From Auanema rhodensis (lineage: Eukaryota; Nematoda; Chromadorea; Rhabditida; Rhabditidae): a DNA stretch of 64,000 bases. Shown here one piece after another: positions 51,201 through 64,000 of the stretch. The notes under the pieces were generated by a model that saw only the letters and a list, made by a program, of their open reading frames with translations, had not been told where the DNA came from and searched no databases. The DNA is taken from the NCBI GenBank assembly GCA_964057225.1, contig OZ059896.1, positions 1,364,001 through 1,428,000 of the forward strand. Reading direction: 5' to 3'. The position numbers were made by a program, and so were the translations under genes. Every line of letters begins with the position of its first letter. The first letter of the stretch is position 1.

Positions 51201-52650
51201 TTTGAAAAATGATGCATTAGTGTATGTTGAGTTTCTATGTACACTCAAAATTGCTTCCAAAAACATTTTGACAAAAATTTTTTCGAAAAATTTCAAAATA
51301 ATTTAGCGAAAAGTAGATGTTTTTAGATTCCTTTTTTTGAGGCAAAAACGAAGGACAATGTAATTCAACGAAAAAATTAATTCTTCAGGGTGAAAATCGA
51401 GGATATAGGTGTGAACTTATATCAGTTGATATCTCGGTGCATTTTCAAGCTAGCGCAAATCTGATAGTACAGATCGACGCAGCTTAAAAATCCGCATCGA
51501 ATGCACTATACTACATTGAGAAACGCTTAATACAAAATTTAGTTATGATCGTTTGAAAAATGATGCATTAGTGTATGTTGAGTTTCCATGTACACTCAAA
51601 ATTGCTTCCAAAAACATTTTGACAAAAATTTTTTCGAAAAATTTCAAAATAATTTAGCGAAAAGTGGATGTTTTTAGATTCCTTTTTTTGAGGCAAAAAC
51701 GAAGGACAATGTAATTCAACGAAAAAATTAATTCTTCAGGGTGAAAATCGAGGATATAGGTGTGAACTTATATCAGTTGATATCTCGGTGCATTTTCAAG
51801 CTAGCGCAAATCTGATAGTACAGATCGACGCAGCTTAAAAATCCGCATCGAATGCACTATACTACATTGAGAAACGCTTAATACAAAATTTAGTTATGAT
51901 CGTTTGAAAAATGATGCATTAGTGTATGTTGAGTTTCCATGTACACTCAACATTGCTTCCAAAAACATTTTGACAAAAATTTTTTCGAAAAATTTCAAAA
52001 TAATTTAGCGAAAAGTAGATGTTTTTAGATTCCTTTTTTCGAGGCAAAAACGATGGACAATGTTATTCAACGAAAAAATTAATTCTTCAGGGTGAAAATC
52101 GAGGATATAAGTGTGAACTTATATCAGTTGATATCTCGGTGCATTTTCAAGCTAGCGCAAATCTGATAGTACAGATCGACGCAGCTTAAAAATCCGCATC
52201 GAATGCACTATACTACATTGAGAAACGCTTAATACAAAATTTAGTTATGATCGTTTGAAAAATGATGCATTAGTGTATGTTGAGTTTCCATGTACACTCA
52301 ACATTGCTTCCAAAAACATTTTGACAAAAATTTTTTCAAAAAATTTCAAAATAATTTAGCGAAAAGTAGATGTTTTTAGATTCCTTTTTTCAAGGCAAAA
52401 ACGAAGGACAATGTAATTCAACGAAAAAATTAATTCTTCAGGGTGAAAATCGAGGATATAAGTGTGAACTTATATCAGTTGATATCTCGGTGCATTTTTA
52501 AGCTAGCGGAAATTTGATAACACAGATCGACGCAGCTTAAAAATCCGCATCGAATGCACTATACTACATTGAGAAACGCTTAATACAAAAATTAGTTATG
52601 ATCGTTTGAAAAATGATGCATTAGTGTATGTTGAGTTTCCATGTACACTC
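45280..52650 (+). repeat. 21-monomer higher-order repeat, copy 1 (7371 bp)
   Basis: Markers in this block recur at exactly +7371 bp: TCAAGGCGAA (45721/53092), AAATCAATTT (46030/53401), GACGCATTAG (near 46648/54019), the GTGGATG plus nine-T copy (47101/54472), CTGAAAGTACAG (49711/57082) and TTTCTATG (51235/58606). The only difference I noticed is A at 47672 where copy 2 has C at 55043. The start is bounded by the TCCAAATTG site at 45279, which has no match at 52650. Internally it is three variants of a 7-monomer pattern (7+7+7, the last slightly rearranged). Confidence 0.93.
47979..50435 (+). repeat. Seven-monomer (2457-bp) higher-order unit, best example
   Basis: Monomer order: (1) CGAGGCGAAAAC type; (2) TTTTCAAAAAA with ATAGGTG; (3) CAAGG/GAAGG with TTCATAT; (4) CTAAATTGAG with TTGAGGC; (5) GTGGATG type; (6) CGAGG/GATGG type; (7) TTTTCAAAAAA with GAAGG. 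The same order occurs at 45522-47978 and, slightly altered, from 50436. GTGGATG positions 47101, 49558, 51664, 54472, 56929 and 59035 are spaced 7, 6, 8, 7 and 6 monomers. A similar order can be read at 4914-7370 with different private variants, so this is probably the ancestral higher-order unit. Confidence 0.8.
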
Positions 52651-55600
52651 AACATTGCTTCCAAAAACATTTTGACAAAAATTTTTTCGAAAAATTTCAA
52701 AATAATTTAGCGAAAAGTAGATGTTTTTAGATTCCTTTTTTCGAGGCAAAAACGATGGACAATGTTATTCAACGAAAAAATTAATTCTTCAGGGTGAAAA
52801 TCGAGGATATAAGTGTGAACTTATATCAGTTGATATCTCGGTGCATTTTTAAGCTAGCGGAAATTTGATAACACAGATCGACGCAGCTTAAAAATCCGCA
52901 TCGAATGCACTATACTACATTGAGAAACGCTTAATACAAAAATTAGTTATGATCGTTTGAAAAATGATGCATTAGTGTATGTTGAGTTTCCATGTACACT
53001 CAACATTGCTTCCAAAAACATTTTGACAAAAATTTTTTCGAAAAATTTCAAAATAATTTAGCGAAAAGTAGATGTTTTTAGATTCCTTTTTTCAAGGCGA
53101 AAACGATGGACAATGTTATTCAACGAAAAAATTAATTCTTCAGGGTGAAAATCGAGGATATAAGTGTGAACTTATATCAGTTGATATCTCGGTGCATTTT
53201 CAAGCTAGCGCAAATCTGATAGTACAGATCGACGCAGCTTAAAAATCCGCATCGAATGCACTATACTACATTGAGAAACGCTTAATACAAAAATTAGTTA
53301 TGATCGTTTGAAAAATGATGCATTAGTGTATGTTGAGTTTCCATGTACACTCAAAATTGCTTCCAAAAACATTTTGACAAAAATTTTTTCAAAAAATTTC
53401 AAATCAATTTAGCGAAAAGTAGATGTTTTTAGATTCCTTTTTTCAAGGCAAAAACGAAGGACAATGTAATTCAACGAAAAAATTAATTCTTCAGGGTGAA
53501 AATCGAGGATATAAGTGTGAACTTATATCAGTTCATATCTCGGTGCATTTTCAAGCTAGCGCAAATCTGATAGTACAGATCGACGCAGCTTAAAAATCCG
53601 CATCGAATGCACTATACTAAATTGAGAAACGCTTAATACAAAAATTAGTTATGATCGTTTGAAAAATGATGCATTAGTGTATGTTGAGTTTCCATGTACA
53701 CTCAAAATTGCTTCCAAAAACATTTTGACAAAAATTTTTTCGAAAAATTTCAAAATAATTTAGCGAAAAGTAGATGTTTTTAGATTCCTTTTTTCAAGGC
53801 AAAAACGAAGGACAATGTAATTCAACGAAAAAATTAATTCTTCAGGGTGAAAATCGAGGATATAAGTGTGAACTTATATCAGTTCATATCTCGGTGCATT
53901 TTCAAGCTAGCGCAAATCTGATAGTACAGATCGACGCAGCTTAAAAATCCGCATCGAATGCACTATACTAAATTGAGAAACGCTTAATACAAAAATTAGT
54001 TATGATCGTTTGAAAAATGACGCATTAGTGTATGTTGAGTTTCCATGTACACTCAAAATTGCTTCCAAAAACATTTTGACAAAAATTTTTTCGAAAAATT
54101 TCAAAATAATTTAGCGAAAAGTAGATGTTTTTAGATTCCTTTTTTTGAGGCAAAAACGAAGGACAATGTAATTCAACGAAAAAATTAATTCTTCAGGGTG
54201 AAAATCGAGGATATAGGTGTGAACTTATATCAGTTGATATCTCGGTGCATTTTCAAGCTAGCGCAAATCTGATAGTACAGATCGACGCAGCTTAAAAATC
54301 CGCATCGAATGCACTATACTACATTGAGAAACGCTTAATACAAAATTTAGTTATGATCGTTTGAAAAATGATGCATTAGTGTATGTTGAGTTTCCATGTA
54401 CACTCAAAATTGCTTCCAAAAACATTTTGACAAAAATTTTTTCGAAAAATTTCAAAATAATTTAGCGAAAAGTGGATGTTTTTAGATTCTTTTTTTTTAG
54501 GCAAAAACGAAGGACAATGTAATTCAACGAAAAAATTAATTCTTCAGGGTGAAAATCGAGGATATAGGTGTGAACTTATATCAGTTGATATCTCGGTGCA
54601 TTTTCAAGCTAGCGCAAATCTGATAGTACAGATCGACGCAGCTTAAAAATCCGCATCGAATGCACTATACTACATTGAGAAACGCTTAATACAAAATTTA
54701 GTTATGATCGTTTGAAAAATGATGCATTAGTGTATGTTGAGTTTCCATGTACACTCAACATTGCTTCCAAAAACATTTTGACAAAAATTTTTTCGAAAAA
54801 TTTCAAAATAATTTAGCGAAAAGTAGATGTTTTTAGATTCCTTTTTTCGAGGCAAAAACGATGGACAATGTTATTCAACGAAAAAATTAATTCTTCAGGG
54901 TGAAAATCGAGGATATAAGTGTGAACTTATATCAGTTGATATCTCGGTGCATTTTCAAGCTAGCGCAAATCTGATAGTACAGATCGACGCAGCTTAAAAA
55001 TCCGCATCGAATGCACTATACTACATTGAGAAACGCTTAATACAAAATTTAGTTATGATCGTTTGAAAAATGATGCATTAGTGTATGTTGAGTTTCCATG
55101 TACACTCAACATTGCTTCCAAAAACATTTTGACAAAAATTTTTTCAAAAAATTTCAAAATAATTTAGCGAAAAGTAGATGTTTTTAGATTCCTTTTTTCA
55201 AGGCAAAAACGAAGGACAATGTAATTCAACGAAAAAATTAATTCTTCAGGGTGAAAATCGAGGATATAAGTGTGAACTTATATCAGTTGATATCTCGGTG
55301 CATTTTTAAGCTAGCGGAAATTTGATAACACAGATCGACGCAGCTTAAAAATCCGCATCGAATGCACTATACTACATTGAGAAACGCTTAATACAAAAAT
55401 TAGTTATGATCGTTTGAAAAATGATGCATTAGTGTATGTTGAGTTTCCATGTACACTCAACATTGCTTCCAAAAACATTTTGACAAAAATTTTTTCGAAA
55501 AATTTCAAAATAATTTAGCGAAAAGTAGATGTTTTTAGATTCCTTTTTTCGAGGCGAAAACGATGGACAATGTTATTCAACGAAAAAATTAATTCTTCAG

Positions 55601-58600
55601 GGTGAAAATCGAGGATATAAGTGTGAACTTATATCAGTTGATATCTCGGTGCATTTTCAAGCTAGCGCAAATCTGATAGTACAGATCGACGCAGCTTAAA
55701 AATCCGCATCGAATGCACTATACTACATTGAGAAACGCTTAATACAAAAATTAGTTATGATCGTTTGAAAAATGATGCATTAGTGTATGTTGAGTTTCCA
55801 TGTACACTCAAAATTGCTTCCAAAAACATTTTGACAAAAATTTTTTCAAAAAATTTCAAAATAATTTAGCGAAAAGTAGATGTTTTTAGATTCCTTTTTT
55901 CAAGGCAAAAACGATGGACAATGTTATTCAACGAAAAAATTAATTCTTCAGGGTGAAAATCGAGGATATAGGTGTGAACTTATATCAGTTGATATCTCGG
56001 TGCATTTTCAAGCTAGCGCAAATCTGATAGTACAGATCGACGCAGCTTAAAAATCCGCATCGAATGCACTATACTACATTGAGAAACGCTTAATACAAAA
56101 TTTAGTTATGATCGTTTGAAAAATGATGCATTAGTGTATGTTGAGTTTCCATGTACACTCAACATTGCTTCCAAAAACATTTTGACAAAAATTTTTTCGA
56201 AAAATTTCAAAATAATTTAGCGAAAAGTAGATGTTTTTAGATTCCTTTTTTCAAGGCAAAAACGAAGGACAATGTAATTCAACGAAAAAATTAATTCTTC
56301 AGGGTGAAAATCGAGGATATAAGTGTGAACTTATATCAGTTCATATCTCGGTGCATTTTCAAGCTAGCGCAAATCTGATAGTACAGATCGACGCAGCTTA
56401 AAAATCCGCATCGAATGCACTATACTAAATTGAGAAACGCTTAATACAAAAATTAGTTATGATCGTTTGAAAAATGATGCATTAGTGTATGTTGAGTTTC
56501 CATGTACACTCAAAATTGCTTCCAAAAACATTTTGACAAAAATTTTTTCGAAAAATTTCAAAATAATTTAGCGAAAAGTAGATGTTTTTAGATTCCTTTT
56601 TTTGAGGCAAAAACGAAGGACAATGTAATTCAACGAAAAAATTAATTCTTCAGGGTGAAAATCGAGGATATAGGTGTGAACTTATATCAGTTGATATCTC
56701 GGTGCATTTTCAAGCTAGCGCAAATCTGATAGTACAGATCGACGCAGCTTAAAAATCCGCATCGAATGCACTATACTACATTGAGAAACGCTTAATACAA
56801 AATTTAGTTATGATCGTTTGAAAAATGATGCATTAGTGTATGTTGAGTTTCCATGTACACTCAAAATTGCTTCCAAAAACATTTTGACAAAAATTTTTTC
56901 GAAAAATTTCAAAATAATTTAGCGAAAAGTGGATGTTTTTAGATTCCTTTTTTTGAGGCAAAAACGAAGGACAATGTAATTCAACGAAAAAATTAATTCT
57001 TCAGGGTGAAAATCGAGGATATAGGTGTGAACTTATATCAGTTGATATCTCGGTGCATTTTCAAGCTAGCGCAAATCTGAAAGTACAGATCGACGCAGCT
57101 TAAAAATCCGCATCGAATGCACTATACTACATTGAGAAACGCTTAATACAAAATTTAGTTATGATCGTTTGAAAAATGATGCATTAGTGTATGTTGAGTT
57201 TCCATGTACACTCAACATTGCTTCCAAAAACATTTTGACAAAAATTTTTTCGAAAAATTTCAAAATAATTTAGCGAAAAGTAGATGTTTTTAGATTCCTT
57301 TTTTCGAGGCAAAAACGATGGACAATGTTATTCAACGAAAAAATTAATTCTTCAGGGTGAAAATCGAGGATATAAGTGTGAACTTATATCAGTTGATATC
57401 TCGGTGCATTTTCAAGCTAGCGCAAATCTGATAGTACAGATCGACGCAGCTTAAAAATCCGCATCGAATGCACTATACTACATTGAGAAACGCTTAATAC
57501 AAAATTTAGTTATGATCGTTTGAAAAATGATGCATTAGTGTATGTTGAGTTTCCATGTACACTCAACATTGCTTCCAAAAACATTTTGACAAAAATTTTT
57601 TCAAAAAATTTCAAAATAATTTAGCGAAAAGTAGATGTTTTTAGATTCCTTTTTTCAAGGCAAAAACGAAGGACAATGTAATTCAACGAAAAAATTAATT
57701 CTTCAGGGTGAAAATCGAGGATATAAGTGTGAACTTATATCAGTTGATATCTCGGTGCATTTTCAAGCTAGCGCAAATCTGATAGTACAGATCGACGCAG
57801 CTTAAAAATCCGCATCGAATGCACTATACTACATTGAGAAACGCTTAATACAAAATTTAGTTATGATCGTTTGAAAAATGATGCATTAGTGTATGTTGAG
57901 TTTCCATGTACACTCAAAATTGCTTCCAAAAACATTTTGACAAAAATTTTTTCGAAAAATTTCAAAATAATTTAGCGAAAAGTAGATGTTTTTAGATTCC
58001 TTTTTTCAAGGCAAAAACGATGGACAATGTTATTCAACGAAAAAATTAATTCTTCAGGGTGAAAATCGAGGATATAGGTGTGAACTTATATCAGTTGATA
58101 TCTCGGTGCATTTTCAAGCTAGCGCAAATCTGATAGTACAGATCGACGCAGCTTAAAAATCCGCATCGAATGCACTATACTACATTGAGAAACGCTTAAT
58201 ACAAAATTTAGTTATGATCGTTTGAAAAATGATGCATTAGTGTATGTTGAGTTTCCATGTACACTCAACATTGCTTCCAAAAACATTTTGACAAAAATTT
58301 TTTCGAAAAATTTCAAAATAATTTAGCGAAAAGTAGATGTTTTTAGATTCCTTTTTTCAAGGCAAAAACGAAGGACAATGTAATTCAACGAAAAAATTAA
58401 TTCTTCAGGGTGAAAATCGAGGATATAAGTGTGAACTTATATCAGTTCATATCTCGGTGCATTTTCAAGCTAGCGCAAATCTGATAGTACAGATCGACGC
58501 AGCTTAAAAATCCGCATCGAATGCACTATACTAAATTGAGAAACGCTTAATACAAAAATTAGTTATGATCGTTTGAAAAATGATGCATTAGTGTATGTTG

Positions 58601-60020
58601 AGTTTCTATGTACACTCAAAATTGCTTCCAAAAACATTTTGACAAAAATTTTTTCGAAAAATTTCAAAATAATTTAGCGAAAAGTAGATGTTTTTAGATT
58701 CCTTTTTTTGAGGCAAAAACGAAGGACAATGTAATTCAACGAAAAAATTAATTCTTCAGGGTGAAAATCGAGGATATAGGTGTGAACTTATATCAGTTGA
58801 TATCTCGGTGCATTTTCAAGCTAGCGCAAATCTGATAGTACAGATCGACGCAGCTTAAAAATCCGCATCGAATGCACTATACTACATTGAGAAACGCTTA
58901 ATACAAAATTTAGTTATGATCGTTTGAAAAATGATGCATTAGTGTATGTTGAGTTTCCATGTACACTCAAAATTGCTTCCAAAAACATTTTGACAAAAAT
59001 TTTTTCGAAAAATTTCAAAATAATTTAGCGAAAAGTGGATGTTTTTAGATTCCTTTTTTTGAGGCAAAAACGAAGGACAATGTAATTCAACGAAAAAATT
59101 AATTCTTCAGGGTGAAAATCGAGGATATAGGTGTGAACTTATATCAGTTGATATCTCGGTGCATTTTCAAGCTAGCGCAAATCTGATAGTACAGATCGAC
59201 GCAGCTTAAAAATCCGCATCGAATGCACTATACTACATTGAGAAACGCTTAATACAAAATTTAGTTATGATCGTTTGAAAAATGATGCATTAGTGTATGT
59301 TGAGTTTCCATGTACACTCAACATTGCTTCCAAAAACATTTTGACAAAAATTTTTTCGAAAAATTTCAAAATAATTTAGCGAAAAGTAGATGTTTTTAGA
59401 TTCCTTTTTTCGAGGCAAAAACGATGGACAATGTTATTCAACGAAAAAATTAATTCTTCAGGGTGAAAATCGAGGATATAAGTGTGAACTTATATCAGTT
59501 GATATCTCGGTGCATTTTCAAGCTAGCGCAAATCTGATAGTACAGATCGACGCAGCTTAAAAATCCGCATCGAATGCACTATACTACATTGAGAAACGCT
59601 TAATACAAAATTTAGTTATGATCGTTTGAAAAATGATGCATTAGTGTATGTTGAGTTTCCATGTACACTCAACATTGCTTCCAAAAACATTTTGACAAAA
59701 ATTTTTTCAAAAAATTTCAAAATAATTTAGCGAAAAGTAGATGTTTTTAGATTCCTTTTTTCAAGGCAAAAACGAAGGACAATGTAATTCAACGAAAAAA
59801 TTAATTCTTCAGGGTGAAAATCGAGGATATAAGTGTGAACTTATATCAGTTGATATCTCGGTGCATTTTCAAGCTAGCGCAAATCTGATAGTACAGATCG
59901 ACGCAGCTTAAAAATCCGCATCGAATGCACTATACTACATTGAGAAACGCTTAATACAAAAATTAGTTATGATCGTTTGAAAAATGATGCATTAGTGTAT
60001 GTTGAGTTTCCATGTACACT
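52651..60020 (+). repeat. 21-monomer higher-order repeat, copy 2 (7371 bp)
   Basis: Adjacent tandem copy of 45280-52650. It ends by 60020, because 60021 returns to the TCCAAATTG variant that starts the four-monomer unit. Near-identity over 7.4 kb indicates very recent duplication, or an assembly duplication. Confidence 0.93.
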
Positions 60021-63000
60021 CCAAATTGCTTCCAAAAACATTTTGACAAAAATTTTTTCGAAAAATTTCAAAATAATTTAGCGAAAAGTAGATGTTTTTA
60101 GATTCCTTTTTTCGAGGCAAAAACGATGGACAATGTTATTCAACGAAAAAATTAATTCTTCAGGGTGAAAATCGAGGATATAAGTGTGAACTTATATCAG
60201 TTGATATCTCGGTGCATTTTTAAGCTAGCGGAAATTTGATAACACAGATCGACGCAGCTTAAAAATCCGCATCGAATGCACTATACTACATTGAGAAACG
60301 CTTAATACAAAAATTAGTTATGATCGTTTGAAAAATGATGCATTAGTGTATGTTGAGTTTCCATGTACACTCAAAATTGCTTCCAAAAACATTTTGACAA
60401 AAATTTTTTCGAAAAATTTCAAAATAATTTAGCGAAAAGTAGATGTTTTTAGATTCCTTTTTTCAAGGCAAAAACGATGGACAATGTTATTCAACAAAAA
60501 AATTAATTCTTCAGGGTGAAAATCGAGGATATAGGTGTGAACTTATATCAGTTGATATCTCGGTGCATTTTTAAGCTAGCGCAAATCTGATAGTACAGAT
60601 CGACGCAGCTTAATAATCCGCATCGAATGCACTATACTACATTGAGAAACGCTTAATACAAAAATTAGTTATGATCTTTTGAAAAATGATGCATTAGTGT
60701 ATGTTGAGTTTCCATGTACACTCAAAATTGCTTCCAAAAACATTTTGACAAAAATTTTTTCGAAAAATTTCAAAATAATTTAGCAAAAAGTAGATGTTTT
60801 TAGATTCCTTTTTTCGAGGCAAAAACGATGGACAATGTTATTCAACGAAAAAATTAATTCTTCAGGGTGAAAATCGAGGATATAAGTGTGAACTTATATC
60901 AGTTCATATCTCGGTGCATTTTCAAGCTAGCGCAAATCTGATAGTACAGATCGACGCAGCTTAAAAATCCGCATCGAATGCACTATACTACATTGAGAAA
61001 CGCTTAATACAAAAATAAGTTATGATCGTTTGAAAAATGATGCATTAGTGTATGTTGAGTTTCCATGTACACTCAAAATTGCTTCCAAAAACATTTTGAC
61101 AAAAATTTTTTCGAAAAATTTCAAAATAATTTAGCGAAAAGTAGATGTTTTTAGATTCCTTTTTTCAAGGCAAAAACGAAGGACAATGTAATTCAACGAA
61201 AAAATTAATTCTTCAGAGTGAAAATCGAGGATATAGGTGTGAACTTATATCAGTTGATATCTCGGTGCATTTTCAAGCCAGCGCAAATCTGATAGTACAG
61301 ATCGACGCAGCTTAAAAATCCGCATCGAATGCACTATACTACATTGAGAAACGCTTAATACAAAAATTAGTTATGATCGTTTGAAAAATGATGCATTAGT
61401 GTATGTTGAGTTTCCATGTACACTCCAAATTGCTTCCAAAAACATTTTGACAAAAATTTTTTCGAAAAATTTCAAAATAATTTAGCGAAAAGTAGATGTT
61501 TTTAGATTCCTTTTTTCGAGGCAAAAACGATGGACAATGTTATTCAACGAAAAAATTAATTCTTCAGGGTGAAAATCGAGGATATAAGTGTGAACTTATA
61601 TCAGTTGATATCTCGGTGCATTTTTAAGCTAGCGGAAATTTGATAACACAGATCGACGCAGCTTAAAAATCCGCATCGAATGCACTATACTACATTGAGA
61701 AACGCTTAATACAAAAATTAGTTATGATCGTTTGAAAAATGATGCATTAGTGTATGTTGAGTTTCCATGTACACTCAACATTGCTTCCAAAAACATTTTG
61801 ACAAAAATTTTTTCGAAAAATTTCAAAATAATTTAGCGAAAAGTAGATGTTTTTAGATTCCTTTTTTCAAGGCGAAAACGATGGACAATGTTATTCAACG
61901 AAAAAATTAATTCTTCAGGGTGAAAATCGAGGATATAAGTGTGAACTTATATCAGTTGATATCTCGGTGCATTTTCAAGCTAGCGCAAATCTGATAGTAC
62001 AGATCGACGCAGCTTAAAAATCCGCATCGAATGCACTATACTACATTGAGAAACGCTTAATACAAAAATTAGTTATGATCGTTTGAAAAATGATGCATTA
62101 GTGTATGTTGAGTTTCCATGTACACTCAAAATTGCTTCCAAAAACATTTTGACAAAAATTTTTTCAAAAAATTTCAAATCAATTTAGCGAAAAGTAGATG
62201 TTTTTAGATTCCTTTTTTCAAGGCAAAAACGAAGGACAATGTAATTCAACGAAAAAATTAATTCTTCAGGGTGAAAATCGAGGATATAAGTGTGAACTTA
62301 TATCAGTTCATATCTCGGTGCATTTTCAAGCTAGCGCAAATCTGATAGTACAGATCGACGCAGCTTAAAAATCCGCATCGAATGCACTATACTAAATTGA
62401 GAAACGCTTAATACAAAAATTAGTTATGATCGTTTGAAAAATGATGCATTAGTGTATGTTGAGTTTCCATGTACACTCAAAATTGCTTCCAAAAACATTT
62501 TGACAAAAATTTTTTCGAAAAATTTCAAAATAATTTAGCGAAAAGTAGATGTTTTTAGATTCCTTTTTTCAAGGCAAAAACGAAGGACAATGTAATTCAA
62601 CGAAAAAATTAATTCTTCAGGGTGAAAATCGAGGATATAAGTGTGAACTTATATCAGTTCATATCTCGGTGCATTTTCAAGCTAGCGCAAATCTGATAGT
62701 ACAGATCGACGCAGCTTAAAAATCCGCATCGAATGCACTATACTAAATTGAGAAACGCTTAATACAAAAATTAGTTATGATCGTTTGAAAAATGACGCAT
62801 TAGTGTATGTTGAGTTTCCATGTACACTCAAAATTGCTTCCAAAAACATTTTGACAAAAATTTTTTCGAAAAATTTCAAAATAATTTAGCGAAAAGTAGA
62901 TGTTTTTAGATTCCTTTTTTTTAAGGCAAAAACGAAGGACAATGTAATTCAACGAAAAAATTAATTCTTCAGGGTGAAAATCGAGGATATAGGTGTGAAC

Positions 63001-64000
63001 TTATATCAGTTGATATCTCGGTGCATTTTCAAGCTAGCGCAAATCTGATAGTACAGATCGACGCAGCTTAAAAATCCGCATCGAATGCACTATACTACAT
63101 TGAGAAACGCTTAATACAAAATTTAGTTATGATCGTTTGAAAAATGATGCATTAGTGTATGTTGAGTTTCCATGTACACTCAAAATTGCTTCCAAAAACA
63201 TTTTGACAAAAATTTTTTCGAAAAATTTCAAAATAATTTAGCGAAAAGTGGATGTTTTTAGATTCCTTTTTTTGAGGCAAAAACGAAGGACAATGTAATT
63301 CAACGAAAAAATTAATTCTTCAGGGTGAAAATCGAGGATATAGGTGTGAACTTATATCAGTTGATATCTCGGTGCATTTTCAAGCTAGCGCAAATCTGAT
63401 AGTACAGATCGACGCAGCTTAAAAATCCGCATCGAATGCACTATACTACATTGAGAAACGCTTAATACAAAATTTAGTTATGATCGTTTGAAAAATGATG
63501 CATTAGTGTATGTTGAGTTTCCATGTACACTCAACATTGCTTCCAAAAACATTTTGACAAAAATTTTTTCGAAAAATTTCAAAATAATTTAGCGAAAAGT
63601 AGATGTTTTTAGATTCCTTTTTTCGAGGCAAAAACGATGGACAATGTTATTCAACGAAAAAATTAATTCTTCAGGGTGAAAATCGAGGATATAAGTGTGA
63701 ACTTATATCAGTTCATATCTCGGTGCATTTTCAAGCTAGCGCAAATCTGATAGTACAGATCGACGCAGCTTAAAAATCCGCATCGAATGCACTATACTAC
63801 ATTGAGAAACGCTTAATACAAAATTTAGTTATGATCGTTTGAAAAATGATGCATTAGTGTATGTTGAGTTTCCATGTACACTCAACATTGCTTCCAAAAA
63901 CATTTTGACAAAAATTTTTTCAAAAAATTTCAAAATAATTTAGCGAAAAGTAGATGTTTTTAGATTCCTTTTTTCAAGGCAAAAACGAAGGACAATGTAA
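60021..64000 (+). repeat. Four-monomer unit plus start of a third 21-monomer repeat
   Basis: 60021-61424 repeats 43875-45278, and 61425 onward repeats 45279 onward, at an offset of 16146 bp (46 monomers). Markers: CAACA at 60492, CTTCAGAGTG near 61214, AAATCAATTT at 62176, GACGCATTAG near 62795. One visible difference is the T run near 62921 (TTAAGGC with one extra base) where copy 1 has TTGAGGC at 46785. The window cuts the copy at 64000. Confidence 0.9.

Larger units (their letters stand above)
35695..64000 (+). repeat. 351-bp satellite array, right segment (80 monomers plus an edge fragment)
   Basis: Monomers run from 35696 to the window edge. The last start is at 63775, leaving a 226-bp partial copy cut by the window. 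Length changes are +1 near 37257, -1 near 39375, -1 near 41458, -1 near 42160 and +1 near 62921. This segment contains the clearest higher-order repeats, including two adjacent 7371-bp copies. No gene, RNA gene or mobile element was seen. Confidence 0.97.

Noticed and set aside
1-64000. CRISPR-like array
   Set aside because: The repeats are 351 bp and contiguous, with no short repeats alternating with unique spacers.

Overview
This window is a eukaryotic satellite-DNA array. I found no gene, RNA gene or recognisable transposable element. From end to end it is a head-to-tail array, all in one orientation, of an A+T-rich 351-bp monomer. There are 177 full copies, two copies truncated at position 193, and a 226-bp partial copy at the right edge. 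Monomer starts below use the phase of the AATCCGCATCG motif, which begins at base 1. Length is held very tightly: nearly every copy is 351 bp, and the exceptions are single-base indels that recur as lineage markers. The host cannot be named from sequence alone. Length, homogeneity and higher-order structure suggest a centromeric or pericentromeric array of an insect, plant or other eukaryote. Variation at CpG sites hints at past cytosine methylation.

Layout. Bases 1-20546 hold 58 monomers plus a 193-bp stub, with several local amplifications of 2-5 monomers. A 632-bp island of a second, unrelated satellite (176-bp unit, 3.6 copies) lies at 20547-21178. Bases 21179-35062 hold 39 monomers plus another 193-bp stub, and include a block of about 2.1 kb duplicated at an offset of 2808 bp. 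A second 176-bp island, differing from the first by one base, lies at 35063-35694. Bases 35695-64000 hold 80 monomers plus the edge fragment.

Higher-order organisation. Rare variants serve as markers and reveal nested repeats. A 7-monomer pattern (about 2457 bp) is most regular at 45.5-60 kb. A 21-monomer block of 7371 bp is repeated in tandem nearly identically (45280-52650 and 52651-60020) and starts again after a 4-monomer block at 60021. A duplication at an offset of about 14.2 kb carries the 176-bp island and its flanks from about 16844-23480 to 31009-37290.

The most interesting signals are four. (1) The 176-bp island lies inside the 351-bp array with identical junctions and a 2:1 unit-length relation. 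(2) There is a compensated one-monomer register shift around the two islands. (3) Each monomer has clusters of overlapping dyads that form mutually exclusive stem-loops. (4) One CpG site exists in all three deamination states (CG, CA, TG), in step with higher-order position. The three open reading frames longer than about 60 codons are satellite read-through and are not annotated as genes.
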